From: Polychytrium aggregatum | Taxonomy: Eukaryota > Chytridiomycota > Chytridiomycetes > Polychytriales | Length of the DNA: 28,267 bases | Direction: 5' to 3' | Assembly: GCF_025602895.1 (NCBI RefSeq) | Contig: NW_026516510.1 | Span: forward strand, 1 to 28,267 | In this document: positions 7,938-24,280 of the stretch, in pieces | Numbering within the stretch: position 1 is the first letter of the stretch | How the letters are laid out: each line of letters opens with the position of its first letter | Translations under genes and position numbers: made by a program | The notes under the pieces: generated by a model | Database searches by the model: none | Told to the model about the DNA's origin: nothing | The model's input: only the letters and a program-made list of their open reading frames with translations

Positions 7938-8870
7938 TTATTCGATGGGTTTGAGAATCCGATTTGGCTTTTTCTTGGGCACCGGCGCTGGCGAAAGTGT
8001 GGAGTGTGGACGGAGTCAGACTGGGACCGATCGCATGGCTGCTGTTGGGTCAATGGCGAGGTCGCCGCGGCCGATACGTACCATGGTCGTTCTCTCGCAC
8101 GTAGAACCGCCGCAGCATCATGATGGCTTCGTCTCGCAGAAAGCCTCCTTCGGAGGGATAGGGCGGATCGTCGCCGACGGGACTGCGATGGCCGGCGGAT
8201 TGGGTCGTCGGCCGAGTCAGCACACAATGAGGAGACAGCCGCAAGGAAGACAGCCGAGCCATTGTAGCAGGCAAGTGCAGCAGGGTGAGCGAGCAGGTCA
8301 AGCCATCCCGATTGACAGCAGAGCCAGAACAACAGGACAGGACGCCGCTTACTCTTGGTGGATTCGGAAAACGCTGCCGTTGCCGCCAAACTTGTCATTG
8401 CCACATCCATAGTAGACCCGCTGAATGCCCAGCTGACGCAACGCAGAGGCACACATCAGGCACGGCTCGACGGTGACGTAAAGGACGCAGTCGTGCAAGA
8501 CGTCGATGGGATGGCTCTGGCGGATGCGGTCGATGGCGACAAGCTCGGCATGCCGGGTTGCGTTGTAGGTCTCGTTGGTCTCGTTGCGACCGCTGCCGAT
8601 GACCTGCTGGCTGGGAAGGTCGAAGAAGACGCAGCCCACAGGCACTTCGCCCATGTTGTATGCCTCTTCGGCCTGGACATGGAATGGCGACATCAGACGA
8701 TGCTGCGGCGATCTTGTGCGGGGCAATCAAGCAAACAAGCAGACAGCGACGGCAACTCGATCTGGGTGCATGTTGGATCTGGCGATGCCTGTGCAAATCG
8801 AGCATACCAGCGCGAGGGCTTCCCGCATCAGGCTGACGTGGCGGTCCTCGAGCGATGCATCGGACTGCAT
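7938..8870 (-). CDS. TAD2: tRNA-specific adenosine deaminase subunit ADAT2/TAD2
   Basis: Four exons: 8808-8870, 8353-8672, 8082-8182 and 7938-7987, giving 177 residues. All introns are GT-AG and the phases agree (0, 2, 1). The product is the catalytic subunit of the heterodimer that deaminates A34 to inosine in tRNA anticodons. The cytidine-deaminase zinc motif is complete: H62-A-E64 and P91-C92-L-M-C95, with Glu64 as proton shuttle. Family marks MGEVPVGCV (28-36), GNGSVF and LRDEAIMMLRRFY are all present, and the short basic tail PKKKPNRILKPIE closes the protein. The start was chosen at 8870 because exon 1 supplies the first helix (HVSLMREALAL) that joins directly to AEEAYNMG; an ATG in the intron-reading frame at 8726 would omit it. 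Length fits the family (about 180-250). It is divergent from the heme-oxygenase-like gene, with CACGTG elements upstream. Confidence 0.95.
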
Positions 8871-8890
8871 GGGGGTGCCAGAGATGGGAC

Positions 8891-8933
8891 GGTGATGGCG
8901 ATGGCGATGGCGATGGTGATGGTGGTGGTGATG
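8891..8933. repeat. GATGGC/GATGGT microsatellite
   Basis: Imperfect tandem 6-bp units lie about 20-60 bp upstream of the ADAT2 start codon, within its probable 5' untranslated region or promoter. Confidence 0.8.
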
Positions 8934-8973
8934 GATCTGGGAACGAGACACGATGGAGGCCCAACCGGGACGA

Positions 8974-8987
8974 GTTCCACGTGGAAC
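8974..8987. promoter_or_regulatory. 14-bp perfect palindrome centred on CACGTG
   Basis: GTTCCACGTGGAAC is its own reverse complement and contains the E-box CACGTG bound by bHLH factors such as fungal Cbf1. It lies 104-117 bp upstream of the ADAT2 start. Function is inferred from position and symmetry. Confidence 0.45.
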
Positions 8988-9004
8988 AAAGCCAGGATGG
9001 CTTG

Positions 9005-9012
9005 CACGTGAC
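9005..9012 (-). promoter_or_regulatory. GTCACGTG element upstream of ADAT2
   Basis: CACGTGAC on the plus strand is GTCACGTG on the ADAT2 strand, 135-142 bp upstream of its ATG. The same octamer occurs upstream of Mago and SPT16. Confidence 0.45.
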
Positions 9013-9768
9013 ACACTGCCTCGGCGAGAGCCACAGCGAGAGCCACAGCGAGAAGACAGGGGCCAAAGGGGGCACACAGACGCGAGGCGGGGTCACACGG
9101 GACACGACCGGGCAGCGGGCTTGTGCAGACCCAGCGCGGGCCGGGTGCCACGGGGCAGCGGGCGCCCCCGGCCGTGTGACCGGCGGCCCAGGCGGTTGGT
9201 GGGTGCGCGCCGCCCAAGGAGGCTGCTGCGCACGGCGGCACCGACACAGACAGTGTGTGTGTGGTCAGCTGGACGGCTGCCTTGCCAAACCGGGGACGCG
9301 CACTGCCTGTTGGGGCAACGTGGCTGGTGGGCGCGGTCGCACGAGTGTGTTGAGTTGTGACGAACACACTGCTGTGGTGCGTTGCACATTGCATCCACAT
9401 ATGTCTGGCATCATGTCGTTTCCGCATCGATATTGCACATGCATTTGCATTTGCATATGCATATGTATATATAATCAATATGCACTTGCTGCGCTCCATA
9501 AATATATCATTTTATCGATATCCCGTCGTCGGCTCCAGCCCCAGCCTGCCCCGCACGCCCTTGTCCAGCCCATCTGCCTCTCTCTGTTCGCTGTTGGTGC
9601 GCCCGGCCTTGTCTGCGCGCCGCCCCTTGTCGTCGGCTCTCCCGTGCTCGTCCTTCTCGCCGCGCTCGCCATCGCACCGTCCATATATTCCTGGCTCGGC
9701 GATCGCTTCTCCCCCTGCACGCTCCGTTACCGCTCGCACATACCCCCCGCCTCGGCTCGCCCTCCGCC
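9013..9768. other. Divergent intergenic region, ADAT2 and heme-oxygenase-like gene
   Basis: No gene was recognised here. A run of GCATTTGCAT and GCATATGCATAT-like AT-rich words sits at about 9439-9475. A TATA-like TATATT at 9684-9689 is about 80 bp before the plus-strand start at 9769. The left part is GC-rich. Confidence 0.4.
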
Positions 9769-11215
9769 ATGTCCACCGAACTCGCCCAGCTCGTCTATGA
9801 ACAAAAGGCCGGCAACTTCCTCTCTGTCGCCTTTGCCAACTACAAGCTTCTGCTCGTGCTGATCGACGACGATGCCTACAGGTATCTTCTCCGAGACCTC
9901 CTCGAGGTAGGTTCGCTGTCCACGCATCCGAGATCCGCCATCCGGGATCCGCCGTCGCATCTTTTCCAGCCCAGTGCCTCCTGTTCCTCAGGCGAGACCG
10001 GATCGGTGCTGTGTGCCTTGCGGTCTGGCGACGAGTGTGCCAACAGCGAAGCCGCCGTTGAATGCCATCGTGTGGCTGCCGTTTGACAATCCGCACTTTC
10101 GATCTGCCAGGTCTACAAAACCTTCGAGGAGGAGTATGAGCTCCATCTGGGCCACATCAGCAACCCCAAAGACTGCCAATGTGCTTGCCTGCGCGAGCCC
10201 TGGATCGGCGAGGCCCTGAAGGCTGCCTGGGCCCCAACTCTCAAGCGTGCTGGTCGTCTCGAGTCGGACGTTGTCCACTTTTTCAAGAAGAAGGACTACC
10301 GCACCGTCCAGGTCTCGAAGGAAGTCCGCGAGCATGAGGTGCGTCTTATCGTCCACTTTTGGCTCGAGCCTGCTGAGGAAATCGGTCGGAGGGGCATAGC
10401 TCGTCTGCGGGCAGATTCGTTTCGTCATCCTACTGTTTGCTCTGAGCAGATGTCGCTCGTTGAGAGAGAGAGAGAGAGGGAGGGAGGTGTGCCGATCCTG
10501 GCGGCTGGCCTCAACGGCTTTCGGCTTGGTGCTGCGTGCCAGCGCCTTTGTTCCCTGGGACTCATCCATCGGATTCTCTCCTGCAGATGGCTGTGCGTGA
10601 AATCAGCGTCAAAAACCCCGAGTACCTGGTCATTTTCCCGTTCGTCATGTACGCAGGCGAGCTGTTTTGCACGCATCCCGGTGCGCCTACGGTCTTCATC
10701 CGCCGGGCTGTCGACTCGGGCTGCAGTTTCCGATCATTCCATCCCGTCTAATCTCATCTCCGAACTCGGCCTGCATCATCAGGTACTCCGAGACCACCAA
10801 GGGCGAGAACCTGGTCCGCTCCTTCCTCTTCCGCACCCTCTTTGGCTGCACCGCGGCCTACCCCTTCGATGGCCCCCAAAAGGATTCCACCAAGGGCGCC
10901 GCTTTCTTCGAATACAACATGAACCTGGCCCAGGTCCAGGCGGAGCGACAGAGCCTCATCACCAAGCTCAACTCGATCAAGGTGCCCCAGCAAGTCGTCC
11001 CGACCTTGGTTTCCCAGGCCAAGGCTCTTGCCGAGCGTAATCTCGCTGTCAAGCACAGCGTCCGGTACTGGACCGTCTCTCTGGTCATCTTCTCGGCCAA
11101 GGCCATCTTCTACACCATCATCCTGATCATGTTCACCATTCCCCTGTGGGTGCCCCGCTACTGGCACTGGATGGAGAAGAACGGCTACCACAACCACGAC
11201 CACAGCGAGCTCTAA
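9769..11215 (+). CDS. Heme-oxygenase-like membrane-anchored protein
   Basis: Four exons: 9769-9906, 10111-10338, 10587-10648 and 10783-11215, giving 286 residues. The introns are GT-AG with phases 0, 0 and 2; the last donor is GTACGC. The size, all-helical look and single C-terminal membrane helix (about 245-270, YWTVSLVIFSAKAIFYTIIL) match ER-anchored heme oxygenases of about 288 residues. Local resemblances in order are YRYLLRDLLEVYKTFEEEYE (second helix), LKRAGRLESDVVHFF, REISVKNPEYLVIFPFV, a Gly-containing segment in place of GDLSGG, and GAAFFEYN near the GLAFYxF position. Heme oxygenases open heme to biliverdin, iron and CO. The N-terminal 46 residues contain no histidine where the heme-ligating one should be, and the distal Gly-rich helix is poorly conserved. 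It may therefore be an inactive or diverged relative, or a 5' exon may be missing. The fold call is moderate; the catalytic call is not made. Confidence 0.6.
10463..10482. repeat. GA microsatellite in an intron
   Basis: A short (GA)n run lies in intron 2 of the heme-oxygenase-like gene. Confidence 0.7.
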
Positions 11216-11929
11216 AGCCGTGCCCTTCCTCGCTCTCCAATCTTTCCCTGTCTTGTGCCTCTTCCCTTTTCTCGGGGGCCCACCCGGCCGGCGGTCTATG
11301 GCGCTTCCCGCCGCTCGGGGCCTTTCGCTCCCCGTTGCTTTTCATGTACATGACCTGTTGCCTCACTTTGGAGCAGCTGTCCTGCCGCCTCCCTGGCCTG
11401 ATTCTTCTGTGTGCTTCCCCTCTCCGTTCTTCTGGCGACATTCAATCGCCATTGCTGTGTTATTTGCCTCTCCACCTCTCAAAGTTCACCTCCGCGTTGT
11501 CGGAGGTCTGTCGCACCTGTCTATGTACAGGACCACCTGGCGAGCGAGTCGCAATCTTCTCTCCAGTGTCCTGAAGCCGCCCCCTGTTGTTCGTCTGCGG
11601 AACGTAAGTTGGGGGAGGCGATCCCCGGGATTCATCAAAGAATAAAGCTGACTTTCGGTACATATTCTGTATCAGACACGCTCGCGCTGCCCATGCATCC
11701 CTGCGGGTCATGAGGAGCTGGATCCAATTGGCATGCACAGCCCTCGGCTTTGAACAGCGCACGCTGCCCATAACGGCAGCAGATGGTGTACTGAAGGACC
11801 CAGCCGAGCCATGGCCACAAACAACCAACGATCCTCGCAAACCCAATCCGAAATCACCGAGAACACAATCCAGGGCCATCCAACCGTACCGTCACCGGGT
11901 CCATGTTGGCTCCTCCGTGTCTCTCGATC
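11216..11929. other. Convergent 3' region of two genes
   Basis: The stretch lies between the stop codons of the plus-strand heme-oxygenase-like gene and the minus-strand SMAP gene. An AATAAA at 11641-11646 on the plus strand is a candidate polyadenylation signal, which would give a 3' untranslated region of about 430-450 bases. No other gene was recognised. Confidence 0.5.
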
Positions 11930-13372
11930 TCACTGCCCCAGCCCCAGCCGCTTTCCTTGTCGATAGTGCTGCTGTGCGTTCAAGGCAGCCTCGAACTGCT
12001 TCTCCAGGTCATTTTGGATCTTTTGGCCGTAGCTTGAGTCGATGGCCGTTGTTCCGGCGGTGTTGCTCGTGGCCTGCGATGCGTTGGTGGAGTCGCTGTG
12101 CTTTTTGGCACCCAGCAACCGCATGAATTTCTAATCACCGACGGAAAATGGGGAGTGAAGTTAGAAGCGAAGCCGAGGCAAGGCGAGCTTCATATAGTGT
12201 CAACCACCAGCAGATGCACTCGGACATTCCCGCGCAACCGAACAGCTCAAGATACCCACGTTCTTCCGGGCCTCGTCGCCATCAAACGATGCTTCTGACC
12301 AGTTGTTCCAGCTTGGCTTTGTTGCTGTTGTCTGTAGGTAAGCGAGTCAATAGGACATGGTACGTCAAACAACAAAGGAAGGCTCTGGCGGGGCCGAGAT
12401 CGACTTGCTCCCATTTCTGAGACACTGTCCGCCATCAGATTGGCACAGAGCCTCTCAATCCGAATGTAATGTGCACCGCTGTGGAGTAATGCCCACCTGT
12501 GTCGGTGCGCTCGTTGGCTGGGGTGCAGATGAGGAACCCGCTTGTCGTTCGCTTGCCGGGGACTGACTCTCGGATCCGTTCCTGGTGTCGCTATCAGCGC
12601 TGTCCTTCTTCTTCTTCGATATGACGGGCTTGGCTTCTTTGTTATGTTTGTCGGAGCGGCGCTTGCTCGGAGACTGGCGCTCGCTGTCGTCGTCGGACTC
12701 TACATCTGAGGGCCTTGTGTCTTTCTTTTTGCCTTGCTTATCCTTTTTATTGTGAGTTTTCTGATCCTTCGCACTCTTCTGGTCGGTCGTTTTCTTGCGA
12801 GGCTCTTCCGGGTCGGACGGCTCGGGATTATCATCGGCTGAAACGTGTTCCTTCTTCTTATCCTTCTTGACCTTCTCTTCCGCTTTCTTGCTCTTCTTCT
12901 CCTTCTTGCGATCTCTGTCGACCTCTTCAGCTAGTTCCGATTCGCCCGAGACGTCGTCGCTCTTGTTGCTCTTCTTGTCCGCCTTCTTGGTCTTCTTGTC
13001 CTTCTTGATCTTCTTGCTCTTGGCTGCGATCTCCTCGGCATCACCGGTTTGATTCTTGCGCTTCATCGCTTTGCTTTCCCTTTCCTCTTCCGATGGCGGA
13101 CTGTCGTCATGCTTGCCCGATTTGGCCTTTGCAGCTAGTGACTCTTCGTCATCCTTGGGGCCCTCCTGGACCGACTCGCTCTTGGACGAGCTCTTTTTCT
13201 TCTTCTTGGGCTCGTCCTTGGCTGCATTTTTGCGCTTGCCCTTGATGGTGTCGTCGCTGCTGGCTCTCTGTGCGCTCGAGTTCGCCATTGTGCCGGGTGA
13301 TGTCGTCGGGCTGTCAGCGGGATCCTCGGCCGTCTTGGACTTTCTTGCCTTCTTGCTGGGCTTGTCAGCCAT
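11930..13372 (-). CDS. Lysine-rich nuclear protein with C-terminal SMAP domain (KNOP1-like)
   Basis: Two exons: 12497-13372 and 11930-12130, giving 358 residues. The donor is CAG|GTGGGC, the acceptor TTAG|AAATTC, phase 0. Exon 1 is low complexity, dominated by Lys with Ser, Glu and Asp runs (for example EPKKKKKSSSKSES and KKIKKDKKTKKADKK), typical of nucleolar or chromatin-associated proteins. Exon 2 encodes the SMAP domain at 293-358: KFMRLLGAKK, then LEKQFEAALNAQQHYRQG and a terminal GKRLGLGQ. SMAP domains occur in small acidic protein, RSRC2 and the lysine-rich nucleolar protein KNOP1; the Lys-rich body best fits KNOP1. The start at 13372 (MADKPSKK) was preferred to a Met 55 codons upstream, whose extension lacks the composition of the rest. 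The molecular role is not well established; nucleolar or splicing association is inferred from relatives. Confidence 0.75.
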
Positions 13373-13749
13373 GTCGGGCGAAATGACGTTCGAGGATCGA
13401 GTGCAGATCGCAGCCTCCGCCGTTTCGCCGCGCCCTGCCATCTGGATCGCATTTTTCTGTCTCGTTTGCGGACCGTCGCACAAGATCACTTGAACCAGCA
13501 ACACCGATCTCTCCAGCGATCCCAGCAGGGGGAACACTCACTTGCTGCCTCTGGTGCACCACCCTCTCGTGCACCACCCACTCGTTTCCGGAAGCACACC
13601 AAGCGTAGTAATACTGTTTAGAACGGTCGTCGCATGTTACATCCAATTCACATCCGTCAAGCACACACGTCGCTCGGGCAGAGGGGCCCGGGCAGAGGAA
13701 AGCCCATGTGCCATCGGCCGGCACTCGGCTGGGCCGCCCAGCCGGGCAT
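13373..13749. other. Intergenic region between the SMAP gene and UBC13
   Basis: This is the promoter side of the SMAP gene and the 3' side of UBC13, both minus strand. A short tandem (CACCACCCTCTCGTG-like, 13557-13585) is present. No further gene was recognised. Confidence 0.4.
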
Positions 13750-15722
<1,973 letters not shown>

Positions 15723-16579
15723 AATGTGCACTTGGGGAGGCGAAGGAGGGATGGCTGGGAGATGGAGAACAGAGCGGCCAGAGCCCGAAAGTGTCGAACG
15801 CGGGGCATTTGCAACGGCGAGAGCGAGCGAGAAGCAGCGACCGCGCTCTCGGTCGCGGCGAGAGCAGTCTCGCCGGTGCGAGACCACAGCCAGTCGTCCG
15901 GCCTTGGTCTGGTGTCTGCTCTGGTGTCGGTTCTGGTGTCTGCTCTGGTGCTGGAGTGCAAGATGCCAGAGCCCTTGGCTCTCCTCCCTCCCAGAATAGT
16001 CGGTGCTGTTCGCTGGCAGGTCTCGGGCGGGGCTGAGCCAGGTCCGTCGTCCTCGGACACATCCCCTTTCGCGAATGAGTATTCCTCCTGGCCTGCTCGA
16101 TCCATTCCCACCCCCGCAAAGTTGGGTATTTCAGCACTCGGAACACGGCAGCCTGGAAATGCAGGCGGGTGCGGGTGTCCGACAGTTGCACAGCCGCTCT
16201 GCGAAGCAGCAGATTGGTCGCACGCCACAGACTCGATCGTTCACCGTCGAATCACTACCGCCGTCGATACTGTCGTCGGTCTCCGCTTGAGGAATTGTGC
16301 ATTAGATAGACCGGGAGCGGTATGGCACGAACAATAAACAGCATGCATGCATTGGCCACGATCCTGGGTGTACATGCGTATATTCGAGATCCAGAAAAAT
16401 GGTGCCAGTGTCCTCAAACAGGATGTCTCGTTCCATATTCCGAATGCTGTGATATGGCAAGCAGCATCGCAACTGTCCATACAGAGAGAACAACAAACGA
16501 GAGCGCCAGAGAACACCATGGCCTGTGAATGTCTGTGCTGTCGTGGCCCTCCAAAAATAACGACGGTTGGTCCGGTCCT
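15723..16579. other. Intergenic region between UBC13 and Mago
   Basis: It contains the UBC13 promoter and the Mago 3' flank. A 12-bp minisatellite lies at 15908-15953. Open frames exist on both strands but show no family resemblance, and I see no gene. Confidence 0.45.
15908..15953. repeat. 12-bp minisatellite, about four copies
   Basis: Units TCTGGTGTCTGC, TCTGGTGTCGGT, TCTGGTGTCTGC and a partial fourth copy. It lies about 190 bp upstream of the UBC13 start. Confidence 0.85.
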
Positions 16580-17923
16580 TCAGATGGGCTTGATCTGCCG
16601 ACCCAGACGAGACGTGTTGGATGCCAAACCAGCACGGCGGATTTGTCGAGTCACCCAGTAACGTCCAAATGCCGCCGCAAGGTGGTCGGTGAATAGATGA
16701 TCGGGAGGTCAGTGGAGCGGCTAGTATAGGGACGATGCAACCCGACGCCAGGGCATTGCAGGGCCATGCCGTGCTCTTGGTGCTCGAGCGCTTACCTTGA
16801 AGTGCAGGGAAATGAGGGAGAAGACCAGACACTTCAGGTCTTGGATCAGGTAGTAAAAGACGCGAAGGCCTTCTGGGTCGTTGCTTTCCTGGATGTCGAC
16901 CAAGGATCCGATTTTGCTGGTCTGGGATCGGACGATGGTTGCCAGTAACGGAGTGAGTGCAAAGCATGGGAGGGTTTGCACGAGCCAGGGCAGATCGATC
17001 ACTTGCTCAAAGACCGGCCGATGATCATGCCGGACGCAAAGAATGCTTCTTTGAGGGAGCGTTGATGCGCCTGTGACGGCCCGTGGCTTATCTTTCCGCT
17101 CTCCACAGCCTCGTACGAACCGTGAACGAGATATGCTCGCCGCCCAGGACGATCTCGAGTTCTTGCCGACCAACACGATCGGGCAGAGGCCACAGATTGT
17201 CATCTTCTCTGTAGAGTGCCATGAACAGAGCGGTGTCAATGACCTGAAATCGCAGCGTTGTGGCCGCCGGCCAGCAGGATGCCATTCGGCGAAGGGAATG
17301 CTGTCGCTTACTTCATAATATCGCTGTCGATAACAATCCGCTTCACTTCGTTCATCAGAGCCTGGCTTGTGTACACTGTAGCGGATTGATCACAGTTGGG
17401 ATTGGGACGACGAACGACCAGATCAGTTCGGGCCCAGGCATATCTGGAGAGATCGAGGTCGTCGGGAGCGCAACCGAGCTCGCCCGTGGTAGCAACCAAG
17501 GAGAAAGCTGACGCCTGGAGCCCCTGCGAGAGATACCAGCACGTCCATGCTGGATCGCCCGTGCTTGAGCTCCGACGATACGCAGGCCTCGGAATACGAT
17601 ACGCCACCTTCCTTTCGAATCATGCTGTCGTTCTTGTAGTTGGAGTTGTTGGCGTAGCGCAGCTTGCCGTCTGGTCTGATTTCAAACTCAAGGAACTCAT
17701 GGCCAAACTTTCCCATATGGCCGACACTGTCGTTGATCAAGTCAGACGTCCGACCCAGCACGAATGCAGAGGATGGAGGGAGTGCGAGCAACATTAGATC
17801 GTGGAGGCTGCTGCGGTGGTCACAGCCTGCACGGAACAGCTGGACGGCTTCCACCATGCCGCTGCAAAGTGCCGACCCTTACTAGTATCGAACGTAGAAA
17901 TCCTTGGTATCCTCGGCAGCCAT
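16580..17923 (-). CDS. MAGO: Mago nashi, exon junction complex core subunit
   Basis: Six exons: 17883-17923, 17608-17726, 17312-17375, 17121-17208, 16796-16921 and 16580-16594, giving 150 residues (animal Mago is about 146). All introns are GT-AG with consistent phases. The protein binds Y14/RBM8A and locks eIF4A3 on spliced mRNA, which supports mRNA localisation, export and nonsense-mediated decay. Highly conserved stretches include [62 protein letters not shown] and [18 protein letters not shown]. The final exon is only 15 bp and encodes the family-typical IKPI end, preceded by AG and followed by a stop. Retention of Mago, lost in budding yeasts, fits an intron-rich early-diverging fungus. 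A GTCACGTG element lies 86-93 bp upstream of the start. Confidence 0.96.
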
Positions 17924-18008
17924 GGCGGAATTGCGTTGAGCGAACGGACCAGAGACGTGAGGATCTCGACAGCACACCAGGATTCCGCCTGCTTTTGGCG
18001 ACGAGCGT

Positions 18009-18016
18009 GTCACGTG
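18009..18016 (+). promoter_or_regulatory. GTCACGTG element upstream of Mago
   Basis: The octamer contains the CACGTG E-box and lies 86-93 bp upstream of the Mago ATG. Binding by a bHLH factor such as Cbf1 is inferred. Confidence 0.45.
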
Positions 18017-18018
18017 TG

Positions 18019-18067
18019 CTCTCGCTCCTCTCCTCTCCTCTCTCCTCTCCTCCTCTCCTTCTCTCTT
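18019..18067. repeat. CT-rich low-complexity tract
   Basis: Imperfect CTCTC/CTCCT repeats lie just upstream of the Mago E-box relative to its transcription. Such tracts are common in fungal promoters. Confidence 0.75.
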
Positions 18068-18269
18068 GAGGTGCAAGCATGGCGATGTGAGCCGAGGAGC
18101 ATGACCGGCCATGAGAGACGAGCTATGAGAGAAGAGCGGGCAAATGGTTGTATTGACCTGCCAAGTACAGCAGCTGCAGATGTCCGAATCGGGTGCCAAT
18201 GCAAGCCCCGTGATCGCCTTCATTGGAGCCAGCAGGCACTTGGTCTCGAGCCCGAGCAGCGCCACTGCT

Positions 18270-23925
<5,656 letters not shown>

Positions 23926-24280
23926 GGCGCTGAGAGTCCCGCAGCAGCGATCAAGACCAAGAGTGCCCAGAGACCAAGGGCAGCCGTGCCGGCTTTGCCG
24001 ACAGCGCACCGCTCATCTGCCCGGATTTGGACGGTCACGTGCGTGATCTGTGTGTGTGTGCGCTGCGACGGATTGGCTGCGACGGACCGCGAATGTCTTC
24101 ATGCGACCAGCGCCCGAAGCAACAGACACGACGAGCGATCCGATCGATCCGATCGAAATCGCACCAGCGCAACCCCGTTGGCAGAAACTCGGCGCAGCCC
24201 GCCTCTCCGTCATCACCCTTGCATCGGCAGCACTGCGAATCGCAGCGACACACGTCCGCCCACTTGTCTCCAGCGCCACC
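23926..24280. promoter_or_regulatory. Shared divergent promoter, SPT16 and LAS1
   Basis: A 355-bp gap separates two start codons pointing away from each other. It holds GTCACGTG (24034-24041), a TG dinucleotide run (about 24049-24060) and a repeated GATCCGATCGATCCGATCG block (24138-24155). Co-regulation of a histone chaperone and a ribosome-maturation nuclease is plausible but inferred. Confidence 0.6.
24034..24041 (+). promoter_or_regulatory. GTCACGTG element in the SPT16-LAS1 promoter
   Basis: The octamer lies 109-116 bp upstream of the SPT16 ATG and about 240 bp upstream of LAS1. It is identical in sequence and orientation to the site upstream of Mago. Confidence 0.45.

Larger units (their letters stand above)
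17924..18269. other. Mago promoter and SPT16 3' region
   Basis: The stretch contains a pyrimidine tract on the plus strand (18019-18067; purine tract on the coding strand) and a CACGTG element. No gene was recognised. Confidence 0.5.

Noticed and set aside
8855..9862. 335-codon plus-strand frame
   Set aside because: It starts in the ADAT2 first exon, crosses simple repeats and a promoter, and overlaps exon 1 of the heme-oxygenase-like gene in another frame. It has no recognisable domain.
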